The position numbers and the translations under genes were made by a program. Below are positions 35,591-47,293 of a stretch of DNA of 64,000 bases, piece after piece. The notes below the pieces were generated by a model. That model ran no database searches. It was given only the letters and a program-made list of their open reading frames with translations, and was not told where the DNA came from. The stretch's first letter is position 1. Each line of letters opens with the position of its first letter. The stretch is from contig NW_022098007.1 in assembly GCF_002288925.2 (NCBI RefSeq), positions 24,056,815-24,120,814 on the forward strand, in the 5' to 3' direction. The stretch comes from Delphinapterus leucas. Taxonomy: Eukaryota > Chordata > Mammalia > Artiodactyla > Monodontidae.

Positions 35591-37059
35591 GCATGCTGTA
35601 ACCTACATAACAGCCTCCTGAAGAATTATTGGGGCCGAAAATAATCATAGCCCAACCAATCCTAGCTACCAGATGTAGCTATTGTGCTTTTGAAGAATAA
35701 GTGTAACAATTCCTGGGAGGGTTGTAACACTTAAAACAAGAAGGAAACCTGAACAAGAGAAATGATCCTGAGCAGATCCGGGGAGAAGAACAGAGGCCTG
35801 GAGAAACATCTATTGAGGTATATCTACAACTCCTGCAGTCTTTCTGAATCCTGCATCTTTTCAAAGGTTCTATGGAAATCTGCCTTGGGGATGTCTAATC
35901 TACTTCTCTCTAATTGGAATTTGGGTTACTGTCTAGCACGGGGAGAGAGGAGGCAATGGGCAGGCTGCATTCCCCTAAGCAACTTGTGATTTCCAAGGAT
36001 ACAGCACCACTGTACTGCTGTGCATTCTCTGTGAACAACTAAGGGCTTTTTGTTGAGGACAAACTCCGTGATTTTCTGGAGCATGTGAGTAGCCCCTCCC
36101 CTCCTCTCTCTCTTGCCTTCTGCCTCAGGTCTGAAACTGAGCTTTTGTGATTGGGTGGGGTCGTGGGATGGAGTTGGACAGGTGGCTCTGTTTTCTATAA
36201 GACGTGAAGCAAAAAAATGTGAGCAGCTTAAGAGTAGGCCTCCTTACCAAGGCTGCTATGGGAGCTGCAGCATTAATTTTCACGACTTCAGTCCAAAGGA
36301 CCTAGCCTGGATCCCACCCTTGAAACTTTGGGTGGGGCTCGCCAAATTCAGGAGTGTATGTGCTGGGAGGAGAGAGTGCATAAGTAGGGGAGGACACAGA
36401 TATCCTGCAACCTCTGGGCCTTTGTGGATCATGGAATCTAGGGGACATGCCTTGCAGGGGTCCCAGGCAGACGTGAAGGGACAGACCGGGAGGCTGGAAT
36501 GGCCAAGGTACCATTCAGAGTGGAGCTTTCTCTCGGGTTCCTGTGTAGATCCCACGTGTCCACAGTTGTAGCCCCACCAGTCCCAGAGATAGTCTAGGAA
36601 TTAACATAGGGGCAACCTTTGGGGTGCAAGACTAAAGAGAACACAGTGTCGGTCCCCCTGTCCTACCTCTCCTCAGCTGTGGCCCTTGGAAACTGAGGAT
36701 TTCCAAAGCATGTGAAGTCATCCCCTTGCCCTCTGAGTTACTACCTCAGTCCCAGAGAGGCGGTGGGTTGATAGCAACCCATAACTGGCAGCAATGATAC
36801 TACCACAGTTCTGATGTCTCTAAGTTAGGTGCCTCAAGTGGTCTCCCCACAAAGACCCTGGAGAAGTCCGCTTCTCTCCCTGTTCCTTTCTCTCACAGGG
36901 CAGGCACAGCAGGAGAGGGCGTCCAATCTTCTGAAGTACCTTAGTGTTACAGGGCCCTGCTGGTCTCCTGCCTGTTGGCTTTGCTCTCTGGCTGCACTTT
37001 GCCCTGAGAGCAAAGAATTTAATGTCTGCCTTGGGTACCTATGGCCACAGCTAGATGGC
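35591..37059. other. No assignable feature; possible diverged internal duplication
   Basis: This is single-copy-looking, GC-moderate sequence. A 152-codon frame at 36113-36571 (+) has no recognisable domain and is probably chance. Two stretches about 640 bases apart share order (GATTTTCTGGAGCATGTGAG near 36070 and GATTTCCAAAGCATGTGAAG near 36697, each followed by a CCCCT-rich and then a CTCAGTCC-like part), suggesting an old duplication or LTR-like unit. Confidence 0.3.
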
Positions 37060-37810
37060 CAGATTCTGATTTATCTGGGCTCTGATGCTTTTTGTACTTG
37101 TCACTGACAGACTGAATATACAAACAGAAAATGGCCAGATCATACATGTCAATAGAACTCTGACACAGGTAAGAAGCCCAGGGAACCAAACCATAAACTG
37201 CAGCAACCAGCCAAGGAAGCCAAACTATAATCTCTGTAGCAGCTGGCACAGAATGGTCATAACTTGGTCATTGACTGCCAGTCTCCTTAATTTTGTTCCA
37301 CTTCCAACTCAGGACCAACCAGGAAAAACCAAATGTCCTTCCCAAACCAATCACATAAGATTTCCAGCTTCTTGTTAGCCTGCTTCCAGCTTCTCCATGC
37401 CAACAACTTCTAAAAAGAGCATACCTGAAGCCTCCTCTTTTTTGGCTCCCCTGTGAGAAAGCTTTCCCACTCCACTGACAGCCTCTGAGCTCTGCCAAAC
37501 ATAAGTGATAATGGCTGACTCCCTTGCTATAGCAAGGTCTGAATAATAGCTGTTTATTTTCATATGGGTGATCTTAGTTTATTTCTATGGTTTTCCTAGA
37601 GGCTTCCCCCAGACATGATTTACATTGCCCATCCCACAGTACCCCAGCCTTGGATATGCAGCACCCATGTAGGGCCCTGTGCTTTTTTGCTCACTACAAG
37701 TCAAGTCCACAGAGATTTTGTAAGTAAGTACCAGATATGAACTCCACTGTCTGTATCTTAAGTTCCTTGTCTATTCTCCGTTTGCTACCTGGGTTTTGAT
37801 ATCGGCTGAC
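37060..37810 (+). repeat. LTR-like block, plus strand
   Basis: Sequence with CCAATCACATAAGATTTCCA, CCCTGTGAGAAAGC and a late TTGCTATAGCAAGGTCTGAA resembles class I retroviral LTRs, which carry their polyadenylation signal near the end. TATTTGGCATCC near 37813 could be a decayed primer site. If so, the pol piece at 38640 could belong to the same old provirus. No second LTR is visible. Confidence 0.35.
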
Positions 37811-37900
37811 ATTTATTTGGCATCCTCGGTATAAATAGGACTTTCCTTTCATACAGTTTTTCTCTCTTTTATGCCTCTACTTTGTGTTGTGTTGTGTTTT

Positions 37901-38100
37901 CTTTTTTTGGCGGTACGTGGGCCTCTCATTGTTGTGGCCTCCCATTGTGGCCTCTCCCTTTGTGGACGTGCAGGCTCAGCAGCCATGGCTCATGGGCCCA
38001 GCTGCTCCGCTGCATGTGGGATCTTTCTGGACCGGGGCACGAACCCGTGTCCCCTGCATCGGCAGGCGGACTCTCAACCACTGCACCACCAGGGAAGCCC
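37901..38100 (-). mobile_element. CHR-2 SINE
   Basis: This is a complete reversed element ending CCACCAGGGAAGCCC. Perfect 13-bp target repeats TGTGTTGTGTTTT flank it at 37888-37900 and 38101-38113. It contains a partial internal repeat (TTGTGGCCTCCC, TTGTGGCCTCTCCC). The stretch from 38101 to 38640 holds nothing I recognise. Confidence 0.92.
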
Positions 38101-38639
38101 TGTGTTGTGTTTTTTAATAGTGTCATTTATTATAACGAGAATTACGGGTAGAACACTGAAGCAGGCCCTATAAGCCTCACAAGCCAGTGAGTTTTTGATT
38201 CTCAATGGACTGGTTCCAACCAGATGAAATCTGCTGTGAGTCACCAGTAAAACAAGATAAAATTCTCTTTCAATTCTGATATTTTTGTCCTGAGAGCTTG
38301 GCTTTCATTCAGAGAGAGCATTCTCTTTGGCTTTCCATCTGCCTGGTGGCACAAATTCTTGGGTCTGTGTTCAGAGGTGGCTAACCATTAGGTTGGGGGG
38401 GCCTGAGACACAAATTGTAATTTCAACTAAAAGTAGCTACTTTTCATGGGGCTGTATACTTTTAAATTGTCACCTCCTCTAGGAAAATCTCCTGATATAT
38501 ATATCCTCTCATTATAATTTTAACTGTGCCTATTTCTCTAAATGGCATAACTTCATAAAGGATAGCTTGGGATTTCAATGGGGGAACATTTGAATTGAAC
38601 AAAATCATTTATTTGTGAGGCTCCTTAGAAGAGAAAAGG

Positions 38640-39605
38640 AATAATATTTCTCAGGCCCAACGGGAAGCAGTTTTTTATTGGTAAGCAAAGGCCTACAAAC
38701 AAAATTCTGATTTGGAAATTGTATCACTAAAAGATTCTTTAGCCAAAGCTAGGGAGAAATTTGACGAAGTTAAGCAACAACAAACTAGATTCATTTCCCT
38801 AGTTAGTGCTCCCACTCCTTGCCTTCTAGTTGTCTTCCTATATCATCTCTTTCTCTTTGCAACACAAATGTCCATCAATGACAGGTGGATAAATATGTGG
38901 TACATACATACAATGGAATGTTATGTAACTATCAAAAAGAATGAGGTACTGATATATTGTACAAGGATGAAACTTGATACCATTATACTAAATGAAAGTA
39001 ACCAGATTCCTCAAAAATCACATATTGTAAGACAGTTGTGGGGATTTCTAGGTTTCACTGGATATTTAGGTTATGGTTGTCAAGTTTTTTCTGATATTTT
39101 GACGCCTCTTTATGAATTGACTAAATCCATAGTAAAAGAGTCTCTCCTCTGGGAATCCAAACATGAACAGGTCTTCTGTAACCTTAAGAAGTTCTTCAGT
39201 AGCCTCCTTTCCTAGGCATCTCTAACTACAAAAAAAGGCTTTCTGTCTACTTGTTCATCAGACAAATGCTTAGGCTTCATGGGACCCACCAAAAAACATT
39301 GTATACTAGGACCTAGATGCAAAGGTTTATCCACTTTTGCCATAGGGCAATAGCTGCCACTGTAAAACTTGCTGATGCTTCTGCTGAATTAGTTCTAGGA
39401 TCCACACTTCAGCCCTTGGTTTCTCATGCAGCAAAGACATTACTACTGACTGAGAACAAACAACACATTTCATCTATGAATTAATCTCTGTTACTCTCTC
39501 TCTCTGTCACGTTACTATTTACCACTGCAAAACCCTGAATCGTGCCACTCTCCTTCCGCTAATAGAAGAAGGGGGACCCCACAATTGTCTTACCAAAGCT
39601 GGGTC
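38640..39605 (+). pseudogene. Old class I retroviral pol piece (RT end and RNase H start)
   Basis: After an L1 scrap (38842-39001), the plus strand reads a gammaretrovirus-like RT connection region: RQLWGFLGFTGY, FSDILTPLYELTK and LLWESKHEQVF, ending at a stop near 39213. Beyond it, pieces in other frames match the RNase H linker (VSHAAKTLLLTENKQH near 39422-39470). An upstream stretch with SLAKAREKFDEVKQQQ is unassigned but retroviral-looking. The piece is plus-strand, unlike the provirus at 24960, and is far more decayed. Confidence 0.68.
38842..39001 (+). mobile_element. Short L1 ORF2 C-terminal fragment in pol
   Basis: ATGTCCATCAATGACAGGTG, GGTACATACATACAATGGAA and the AAAGAATGAGGTACTG region are the familiar L1 ORF2 3' DNA. 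The fragment is about 160 bases, with no tail or clear target duplication, and happens to keep the surrounding frame open. Confidence 0.65.
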
Positions 39606-39963
39606 ATTTCTCTTTTTTTTTTTAAGATATAAGGCATGAAAAAATTTACTCTTTTAAAATGTGAAATCCATTGGTTCTTAGCATACACAGAGTTATGCAA
39701 CTATCACAACTATCTAATTCAAGGATATTTTACTCCAAAAAGAAACCCTGTACCTATTAAAAGTCACTCATCATTCTTCCCCTCCCCCCAGCCCTTGGCA
39801 ACCACAAATCTGCTTTTGGTCTCTATGGATTTGCCTACTTGGCACATTTCATATAAATGGAATTGTACAAAATGTGCATTTTTTGGTCTGGTTTCTTTCA
39901 TTAAACATAATGGTATCAAGGTTCATACATGTTACAGCACACATCAGTACATAATTCAGGTCA

Positions 39964-40275
39964 TTTTTTAAACATCTTTATTGGAGTATAATTGCTTTAC
40001 AATGTTGTGTTAGTTTCTGCTGTATAACGAAGTGAATCAGCTATATTTATACATATATCCCCATATCCCCTCCCTCTTGCGTCTCCCTCCCACCCTCCCT
40101 ATCTCACCCCTCTAAGTGGTCACAAAGCACCGAGCTGACCTCCCCATGAGATGCAGCTGCTTCCCACTAGCTATCTATTTTACATTTGGTAGTGTATATA
40201 TGTCCATGCCACTCTCTCATTTCGTCCCAGCTTACCCTTCCCCCTCCCTGTGTCCTCAAGTCCATTCTCTACGTG
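39964..40275 (-). mobile_element. 5'-truncated young L1 3' end
   Basis: The sequence starts TTTTTTAAACATCTTTATTG, the reversed L1-B-type terminus, and runs 0.3 kb. Perfect 12-bp target repeats TAATTCAGGTCA flank it (39952-39963 and 40276-40287). Confidence 0.92.
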
Positions 40276-40738
40276 TAATTCAGGTCAGCATGCAGTGAAT
40301 TCTCTCAGTTTTTGTTTTTGGAGATTTTGGGAAACCCCTTTTTTTAAACTTTATTTTTACATTGTGGCAAAATACACATAATATGATATTAACCATTTTA
40401 AAGCGTACAATTTGGTGACATTAACACTTTGGTGAAATCATCAGCACTATCTAGTTCAAAAATTTTTTCATCATTCCAAATGGAAACCCCATACCCACTA
40501 AGCAGGCATGCCATATTATCCCCTCCCCAAGCCCTTGGAAATCACAAATCCACCCTTTATCTCCATGGATCTGTCTATTCTGTGTTTTTCATATATATGG
40601 AATCATAAAATATGGGGCTTTTTGTGTCTGGCTTCTTTTACTTAGCATGCTTTCGAGGTTCACGTGTATCATAGCATGTATCAGTACTTCATTACCTTTT
40701 ATTGCTGAATAATATTTCATTGTGTGGACATACCACTT

Positions 40739-40856
40739 TTTTTTTTTTGGCTGCACTGCAAGGCTTGCAGGATCTTAGTTCCCTGACCAGAGATTGAATC
40801 TGGGCCATGGCACTGAAAGCACTGAGTTCTAACCACTGGATCACCAGGGAACTCCC
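40739..40856 (-). mobile_element. Short tRNA-derived SINE (CHRS/Bov-tA-like)
   Basis: A reversed element of about 118 bp with CTGACCAGAGATTGAATCTG and ATCACCAGGGAACTCCC. It is shorter and more diverged than CHR-1 or CHR-2. Flanks GGACATACCA and GGAAATACCA fit a target duplication. Confidence 0.75.
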
Positions 40857-41775
40857 TGGAAATACCACATTTTATTTACCCATTCATCAGATGTTTCCAA
40901 CGTTTGGCTATTCTCAAAAGTGCTGCTATGAACATTTGTGTACAAGTTTTTGTCTGAACACCAGTTGTCCATTCTTTTGGGAATAAGTCTAGGAATGGAA
41001 TGGCTAGGTCACATGATAATTCTAATATTACCTTGCTACAGAACAACCAAACTATTTTTCAGTGACAGCACCATTTTACATTACCAACAGAAAAGTACGT
41101 ATGTTCCGATTTCTCCACATCCTTGAACACACTCTTTATTTTCCCTTCTGTTTTTTTATTATGGTCGTCCTAGTGGGTATGAAATGATATATCACTGTGG
41201 TTTTTATTTGCATTTCCCTAATGAAAATGATGTTGAGCATCTCTTACTGAGCTTGTTGGCCATCAGTGTATTTACTTTGGAGTCAAGTCCTTTTCCCATT
41301 TTAAAATTGTGTTGTTTTCCTTTGGTTGTTGAGTTATAAGGAAGTGTGTGTATATATATTCTGAATACTAGACACTTATCATACATATAACTTATAAATA
41401 CTTTCCCATTCTGTGGACTGTCTTTTTACTCTCTTGATCATGTCCTTTGATGTACACGAGTTTTTAATTTGGATGAAGTCTAGTTTATCTATTTTTTTTT
41501 GCTGCTTATACTTTTGGTGTTATATCTAAGAAAACACTACTAAATACAAAATCATGAATATTTACTTCTATGTTTTCTTCTAAGGGTTTTATTGTTTTAG
41601 CATTTATATTTAGGTCTTTGATCCATTGTGAGTTAATTTTCTGTATATGAGTGGGGAAGGAGTCCAACTTCATTTTTTGCATGTAGTGATCCAGTTATCA
41701 TAGGACCATTTGTTAAAGAAATTGCTCATTCCCTGTTGAATGGTCTTGGCACTCTTGTCAAATATCAATTGAACA

Positions 41776-44572
41776 TAGGTCAGATCAAGATGGCAGAGTA
41801 GTAGGATGTGGAGCTCACCTCCCCCAACAAACACATGAAAAATACATCTATATATGGAACAATTCTCATGGAAAATTAACTGGAAATTGACAGAAGAATT
41901 CCTATACAACCAAAGCTGCAAGAAAGATTTCCACATAAACTGGTAGGATAAAAAAAAAGGCATAAGGTTGGGACCTCTACCCTGAAAGGAAGAAGAAGTC
42001 TACACAGGTGGACCCTCACCCTAGGGAGTTAGTGGGTCAAGCCACAGATAGGGCATCCCAGTCTTGGGATCCTATGTGGAGTAGACACGACCCTCTGGCT
42101 GCTGGGCGAACCACTGGGACAGATACAAGGGCTGGAGAAGCCTAGACTGTACTTGCAAAGACTGTATGTGTGCTGGCTTGGAACAGACAGGGTGGAGAGA
42201 GCTTTGCATTGGCAGCTGCCACCTTGCCACACTCTCCAATCTGAGCTGAGTGAACACCCCAGCCTTGCTCACTCCACACCACATCTTGGCAGGGGATCTG
42301 GGTCAGCCAGGCCCTGGGAAAAGACTCAGTCTAGCTACAGAGACAGCCCAGGAAGCCTGGGGTGTGGTCTGGGTAGGCCAATGGCAGCCACTGTCAATGC
42401 TCACTCAAGCTGCTCCACAAGAGACACTGTGCCCAGGGTGCCATGGTCTATTTCCCAGCTGAGCAAGGGCTCTGGCCCCACCTACTCTATGCCACAGCTT
42501 GGCACTGGACCTGGGGCAGAAAGGTCCTGGGAGAAGACTGCCACTGAGGCAGCCCAGATCTCTGATGGCAGAACAGCCACCTCAATTCCTGCCACTACAA
42601 CACCCCACGCCCCACATTCAGCCTAGTGAATGCTCTAGCCCCACTCACTCCACGCCACAGCCTTACACTAGATCAGGGATGACCAAAACAGGGGAAGAGA
42701 TGTGACCTTGGGCTGCATCAGAGCGGTGCTGTGGACACCTACACAGGCAGTGCATTGGTCCTCTGTTAGTGCAAGGGCCTCACTTGCTTCAGCAACCGTC
42801 TCTTTTGGGGCAGGGCACACACTCAAAGGAAACAGAGCCTCATCAAGCCTGGCCCTTAGGGCTTCTACTCTAACAACTGGGGAGCAGACTGAGCCCATGA
42901 CAGGACAGTGACAGCCATAAAGCAAAGAGGAACTCCCACTTCACAACCTGCACAAGCTTTAGACCTTCCAACACCAACCACACACCCTATAAACGTGACA
43001 GCAGCCAGCACACGCTGAGGAAAGCTGTGGCTGACATTCATATAAAAACCAGCCCTTGTCCAAAGACATTGGACACACATAGTCTACACATGGATGCTCC
43101 CACATAAAAACACTCCTCCAAAACCAGAGTAGATAACTGTTTTTCCTAAATTCATAGAGACAGAGAAAGTTAAGTAAAATGGAAATGGCAGAGGAACTAT
43201 TCCCAATTTAAAAAGCAAGAGAGGGGCTTCCCTGGTGGCACAGTGGTTAAGAATACACCTGCCAATGCACGGGACACGGGTTTGAGCCCTGATCTGGGAA
43301 GAACCCACGTGCTGCAGAGCAACTAAGCCGGTGCACCACAACTACTAAGCCTGTGCTCTAGAGCCCATAAGCCACAACTACTGAGCCCCCACACCACGAC
43401 TACTGAAGCCTGCACACCCTAGAGCCCATGTGCCACAAATACTGAGCCCATGTGCTGCAACAACTGAAGCCTGCACTCCTACAGCCCATGCACCACAACA
43501 AGATAAGCCACCACAATGAGAAGCCAGCGCACTGCAACGAAGAGTAGCCCCCACTCTCCACAACTAGAGAAAGCCCACGTGCAGCAACAAAGACCCAATG
43601 CAGCCAAAAATAAATAAAATAAATAAAAAGTTTAAAGTAAATAAATAAATAAAAAACAAGAGAAAGCCCCCTGAAAGAATAAATAAAGAAACAGAGCTCG
43701 CCAAACTACCAGACCCAGAGTTCAAAAAGGTGGTAATAAAAATGCTAACTCAATTAAGAAAGATTATCAATAGAAATGCAGATCACTGTAACAAGGATCT
43801 AAAAGCTATAAAGATGAACCAATAAAAATAGATAATTTGATTTCTGGGGTACAAAGCAATCTAGAAGAAATGAATAGCTGACTAAATGACACAGAAGCAA
43901 ATAATCTGAAAGACAGAATAATGGAAATCACCCAATCAGAACAGCAGACAGAGAGACAAATGCAAAAAAATAAAAGCAGAATAAAAGGTCTATGGGATAA
44001 TATAAAATGTGCCACCTTACACACAATAGTGGTTCCAGAAGGAGAAGAGAGAAGGAGATCAAAAAAGTATTTGAGGAAATTTTGGCTAAAAACATCCAAA
44101 ACCTAAAAAAGAAACCGATATCCAGGTACAAGAAGCACAGGGCATCCTAAGCAAGATGAATACAAACACACCTACACCAAGATATACTGTAATCAAAATG
44201 GCAAAAGTTAAAGATAAAGAGAGGATTCTAAAGCCAGAAAGAGAAAAACAGAGTCATTTACAAAGGAACCCCCATAAGGTTATCAGCTGATTTCTCTGCA
44301 GAAACTTTGCAGGTCAGAAAGATGTGGCATGATATATTCAAAGTCCTGAAAGGGAAAAACCTACAACCTAGGATACTCTACCCAGCGAGATTATCATTTA
44401 GAATAGAAGGAGAGATAAAGAATTGCTCAGACAAGCAAAGATTAAAAGAATCCCACAAGCTGCACAGTACAGCCAAAATAAATGAATGAATGAATAAATA
44501 AATAAGCCAGTACATAGATTGAAAAACAATGAAAAAATTTTTTGTAAAAGTGATTATAATTACAATGAACAG
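41776..44572 (+). mobile_element. L1-F part 1: 5'UTR and ORF1, plus strand
   Basis: The L1 start motif ATCAAGATGGCAGAGTAG is at 41783. The GC-rich 5'UTR runs to about 43680 and contains a CHR-1 SINE. ORF1 (about 43690-44470) is broken but shows VVPEGEERRRS (IIGVPEGEE-like, 44032-44064) and QVRKMWHDIFKVLKG (44310-44354). The spacer to ORF2 is interrupted by L1-G, and L1-F resumes at 50379. Confidence 0.82.
43223..43650 (+). mobile_element. CHR-1 SINE in L1-F 5'UTR
   Basis: A forward element starting GGGGCTTCCCTGGTGGCAC, with repeated CCACAACTACTGA motifs and an AATAAATAAAT tail. Target repeats are AAAAAGCAAGAGA and AAAAAACAAGAGA. Confidence 0.9.
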
Positions 44573-44631
44573 GAGAGCAATCAAAATGGCAGAGTAGAAG
44601 GACATGAAGTTCACTCCCTCCCACAAACACA

Positions 44632-44751
44632 TCAAAAAATACATCTACACGTGGAAAAGTTCTCACAGAATACCTGCTGAGCACTGGCAGAAGACCTCAG
44701 ACTTCTGAAAGGACAAAAATAATCCCCATGTAACTGGGTAGGACAAAAGAA

Positions 44752-44789
<38 letters not shown>

Positions 44790-44955
44790 TCTGGATGGGA
44801 CCTGTGCCCCTAGGAGGGAGCTGTGAAAGAGGAAAGGCTCTCACACTCTGGGGAGCCCCCTCACTGGTGGGGAGGCCAGCAAAGATGGAGGGGGAGCTTC
44901 GGAGATTTGGAGGACAGTGCAACAACCAGTTTGCAGAACAGAGAGAGACCTGCAC
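44632..44955 (-). other. Antisense open frame in L1-G 5'UTR
   Basis: A 107-codon frame antisense to L1-G near its 5' end. It contains LRSSPSIFAGLPTSEGA, which aligns with the antisense frames of L1-A and L1-H. See those entries for interpretation. Confidence 0.3.
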
Positions 44956-45619
44956 AGATGGTCCATGCCACTGCCCTGTGCTCCCCAGACTGAGACACCC
45001 TGCACTGCAGGTGGGGGCTGGGTGCCAAAGTTAGGGCTTCAGAGGTCAGACTCAGGGAGAGGACTGGGGTTGGCTCTGCAGAGACAGCGTGAAGGGTCTG
45101 GAGTGTGGTGCACCCACAACTGGGGGTATGAGTAGAAGGAGCCCAGGCTTGCTATAGAGGCAAGGCACCATTGTTGGAGGGCATGTAAAGGGAAGGGCAG
45201 GGCCACCATAACAGCCTGTTTCTCTGAGTACATGATCTCAGCCAACAGGGCACCACCTCCAAGGGACCCAGGACTGAGATCAGCCATGGGCTCCAGAGGT
45301 GAGTGCAAGCAGTGGCTGCTGCCACTGTTACTATCACAGGCTACAGGGGCGAGTGACAACCACCACATCTATACACCCCCTATCAACACACTCAGCACAC
45401 ACTGAGGAAAGAGGTGACAGGCATCCATGCTAAAAACAGACCTCACACCAAAAATGTTAAACCCACGCAAGTAACACAGGGATGCTCTGGTATAAAAATA
45501 GTCTTCAAAGACCACAGTAGATAATCATTTATCCTAAACTCACAGAGTAAGAGAAATATGAGGAAAATAAAGAAGCAGAACAACCGCTCCCAGTTAAAAG
45601 ACCAAGAGAATTCCCCTGA

Positions 45620-46440
45620 AAGAACAAACAATGAAAGAGACCTCTTCAATCTAATAGACACCAAATTCAAACAGGAGATAATGAAAATACTGAAGGAACT
45701 AAGCAAGCAACAGAAATGCAGACTACTGTAAAAAGTAACTAGAAACTATAAAACAGAGCCAAGAAAAATTAGAAAATTCATTTACAGAGATGAAAGCTGA
45801 GCTAAAGGCAATGAATAGCAGAATAAACAATGCAGAAAAACAAATTAGTGACATGGAAGAAAGCATAATGGAAATCACCCAACCAGAACAGTAGACAGAA
45901 GGCCAAATGAAAATAGTATGAGACAGATAAGATAATATAAAGTGTGCCAATCTACACATAATAGGGATTCCAGAAAAAGAAAGAGAAAAGGGGATCAAAA
46001 AAGTATTTGAAGAAATTATGGCTGAAAACTTCCCAAACCTAAAGAAGGAAACAGATATCCAGGTACAGAAAGCACAGAGGGTCCCAAACAAGATGAACCC
46101 AAACAGACCTACACCAAGACATATTATAATTAAAATGACAAAATTTAAAGAGAGAATTCTGAAGGCAGCAAGAGAAAAACAAAGAGTGAATTACAAGGTA
46201 AACCCCATAAGGCTATCAGCTGATTTCTATACAGAAACGTTGCAGGCCAGAAGGGAGTGGCAAAACATATTCAAAGTCCTGAAAGCGAAAAATCTACAAC
46301 CTAAGATATTCTACCCAGCAAGATTATCATTTAGAATAGGAGGAGAGATATAGAATTTCTCAGGCAAGCAAAAACTAAAAGAATACAGCAATACTAAACC
46401 TATCCTAAAAGAAATATTGACGTTTTCTCTAAATTGAAAA
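45620..46440 (+). pseudogene. L1-G ORF1, broken
   Basis: The N-terminal coiled-coil part is spread over several frames. The C-terminal two-fifths is open at 46018-46353 with FPNLKKETDIQVQKAQRVP, RLSADFYTETLQARREWQ and LSFRIGGEI. A stop (TAG) follows at 46351, earlier than usual, and the expected tail lies in another frame. Confidence 0.8.
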
Positions 46441-46802
46441 GAAGCAAGAAGCTATAGAAAAGAGAAAATCACAATTGGAAAGTAAATCACTTAAATAAGC
46501 CAGTATACAGATTAAAAAGGGAAAATTTTTTTTTAATTTTGTGAAAATGATAATAACCACAAAGAACAGCAAAAGGATAAACATGAAGATGTATAAGAGG
46601 ACATCAAAATCATAAAATGTGGGGGAGGAGAGTAAGAAAATAGATTTTTTCCTAGAATATGTTTGAGCCTATACAACTATCAGTCTAAAGCAAGTAGATA
46701 TAGGAAGGGGTTAACATACATGAAAAATAGGGTAACCACAAGTCAAAAAGATATCACAGATTCACAAAAACCAAAAAGAAAACACAAGCATTAAATAAAA
46801 GG

Positions 46803-47141
46803 AGGATTTCCCTGGTGGTGCAGTGGTTAAGAATCCACCTGCCAATGTAGGGGACACAGGTTCAAGCACTAGTCCAAGAAGATCCCACGTGCTGGGGAGC
46901 AACTAAGCCCATGCACCACAACTACTGAGCCTGCACTCTAGAGTCCATGAGCCACAACTACTGAGCCCACGTGCCACAACTACTGAAGCCTGTGTGCCTA
47001 GAGCCCATGCTCCACAACAAGAGGTCACTGCAATGAGAAACCCAAGCACCACAATGAAGAGTAGCCCCTGCTCACCACAACTAGAGAAAGCCTATGTGCA
47101 GCAACAAAGACCCAATGCAGCCAAAAATAAATAAATAAATA
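46803..47141 (+). mobile_element. CHR-1 SINE between L1-G ORF1 and ORF2
   Basis: A forward element starting GATTTCCCTGGTGGTGCAG with the usual CCACAACTACTGAGCC repeats and an ATAAATAAATAAAT tail. The target duplication is not clear. Confidence 0.88.
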
Positions 47142-47293
47142 CATTAAAAATAGAGTAGGCTATCATTTAATAAACAAACAAACAAATAAATAAATAAGAT
47201 AAAAGGAAATCATCAAACAACAAAAGGAAAAACAAAAAGGAAAAGAAAGGAACAAAGAAGAAATAGAAAATCAATGGAAAACCAAGGTTTAAA

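Larger units (their letters stand above)
39615..41775 (-). mobile_element. Old L1 3' ends, minus strand, with two younger insertions
   Basis: Two overlapping-type L1 3' regions (39615-39963 and about 40330-41775) carry CCCTTGGCAACCACAAATCT or similar and reach ORF2 C-terminal DNA (CTGTTGAATGGTCTTGGCAC near 41732). All frames are dead. The end at 41775 is cut by L1-F. Confidence 0.6.

Noticed and set aside
36113..36571. 152-codon open frame as a host gene
   Set aside because: No recognisable domain, no splice structure and no matching frame nearby; an opposite-strand frame of 91 codons overlaps it. Length is within chance for GC-moderate DNA.
42153..42626. 157-codon open frame on the plus strand
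   Set aside because: It lies wholly in the GC-rich 5'UTR of L1-F and has no counterpart frame in the other L1 5'UTRs that I could match.
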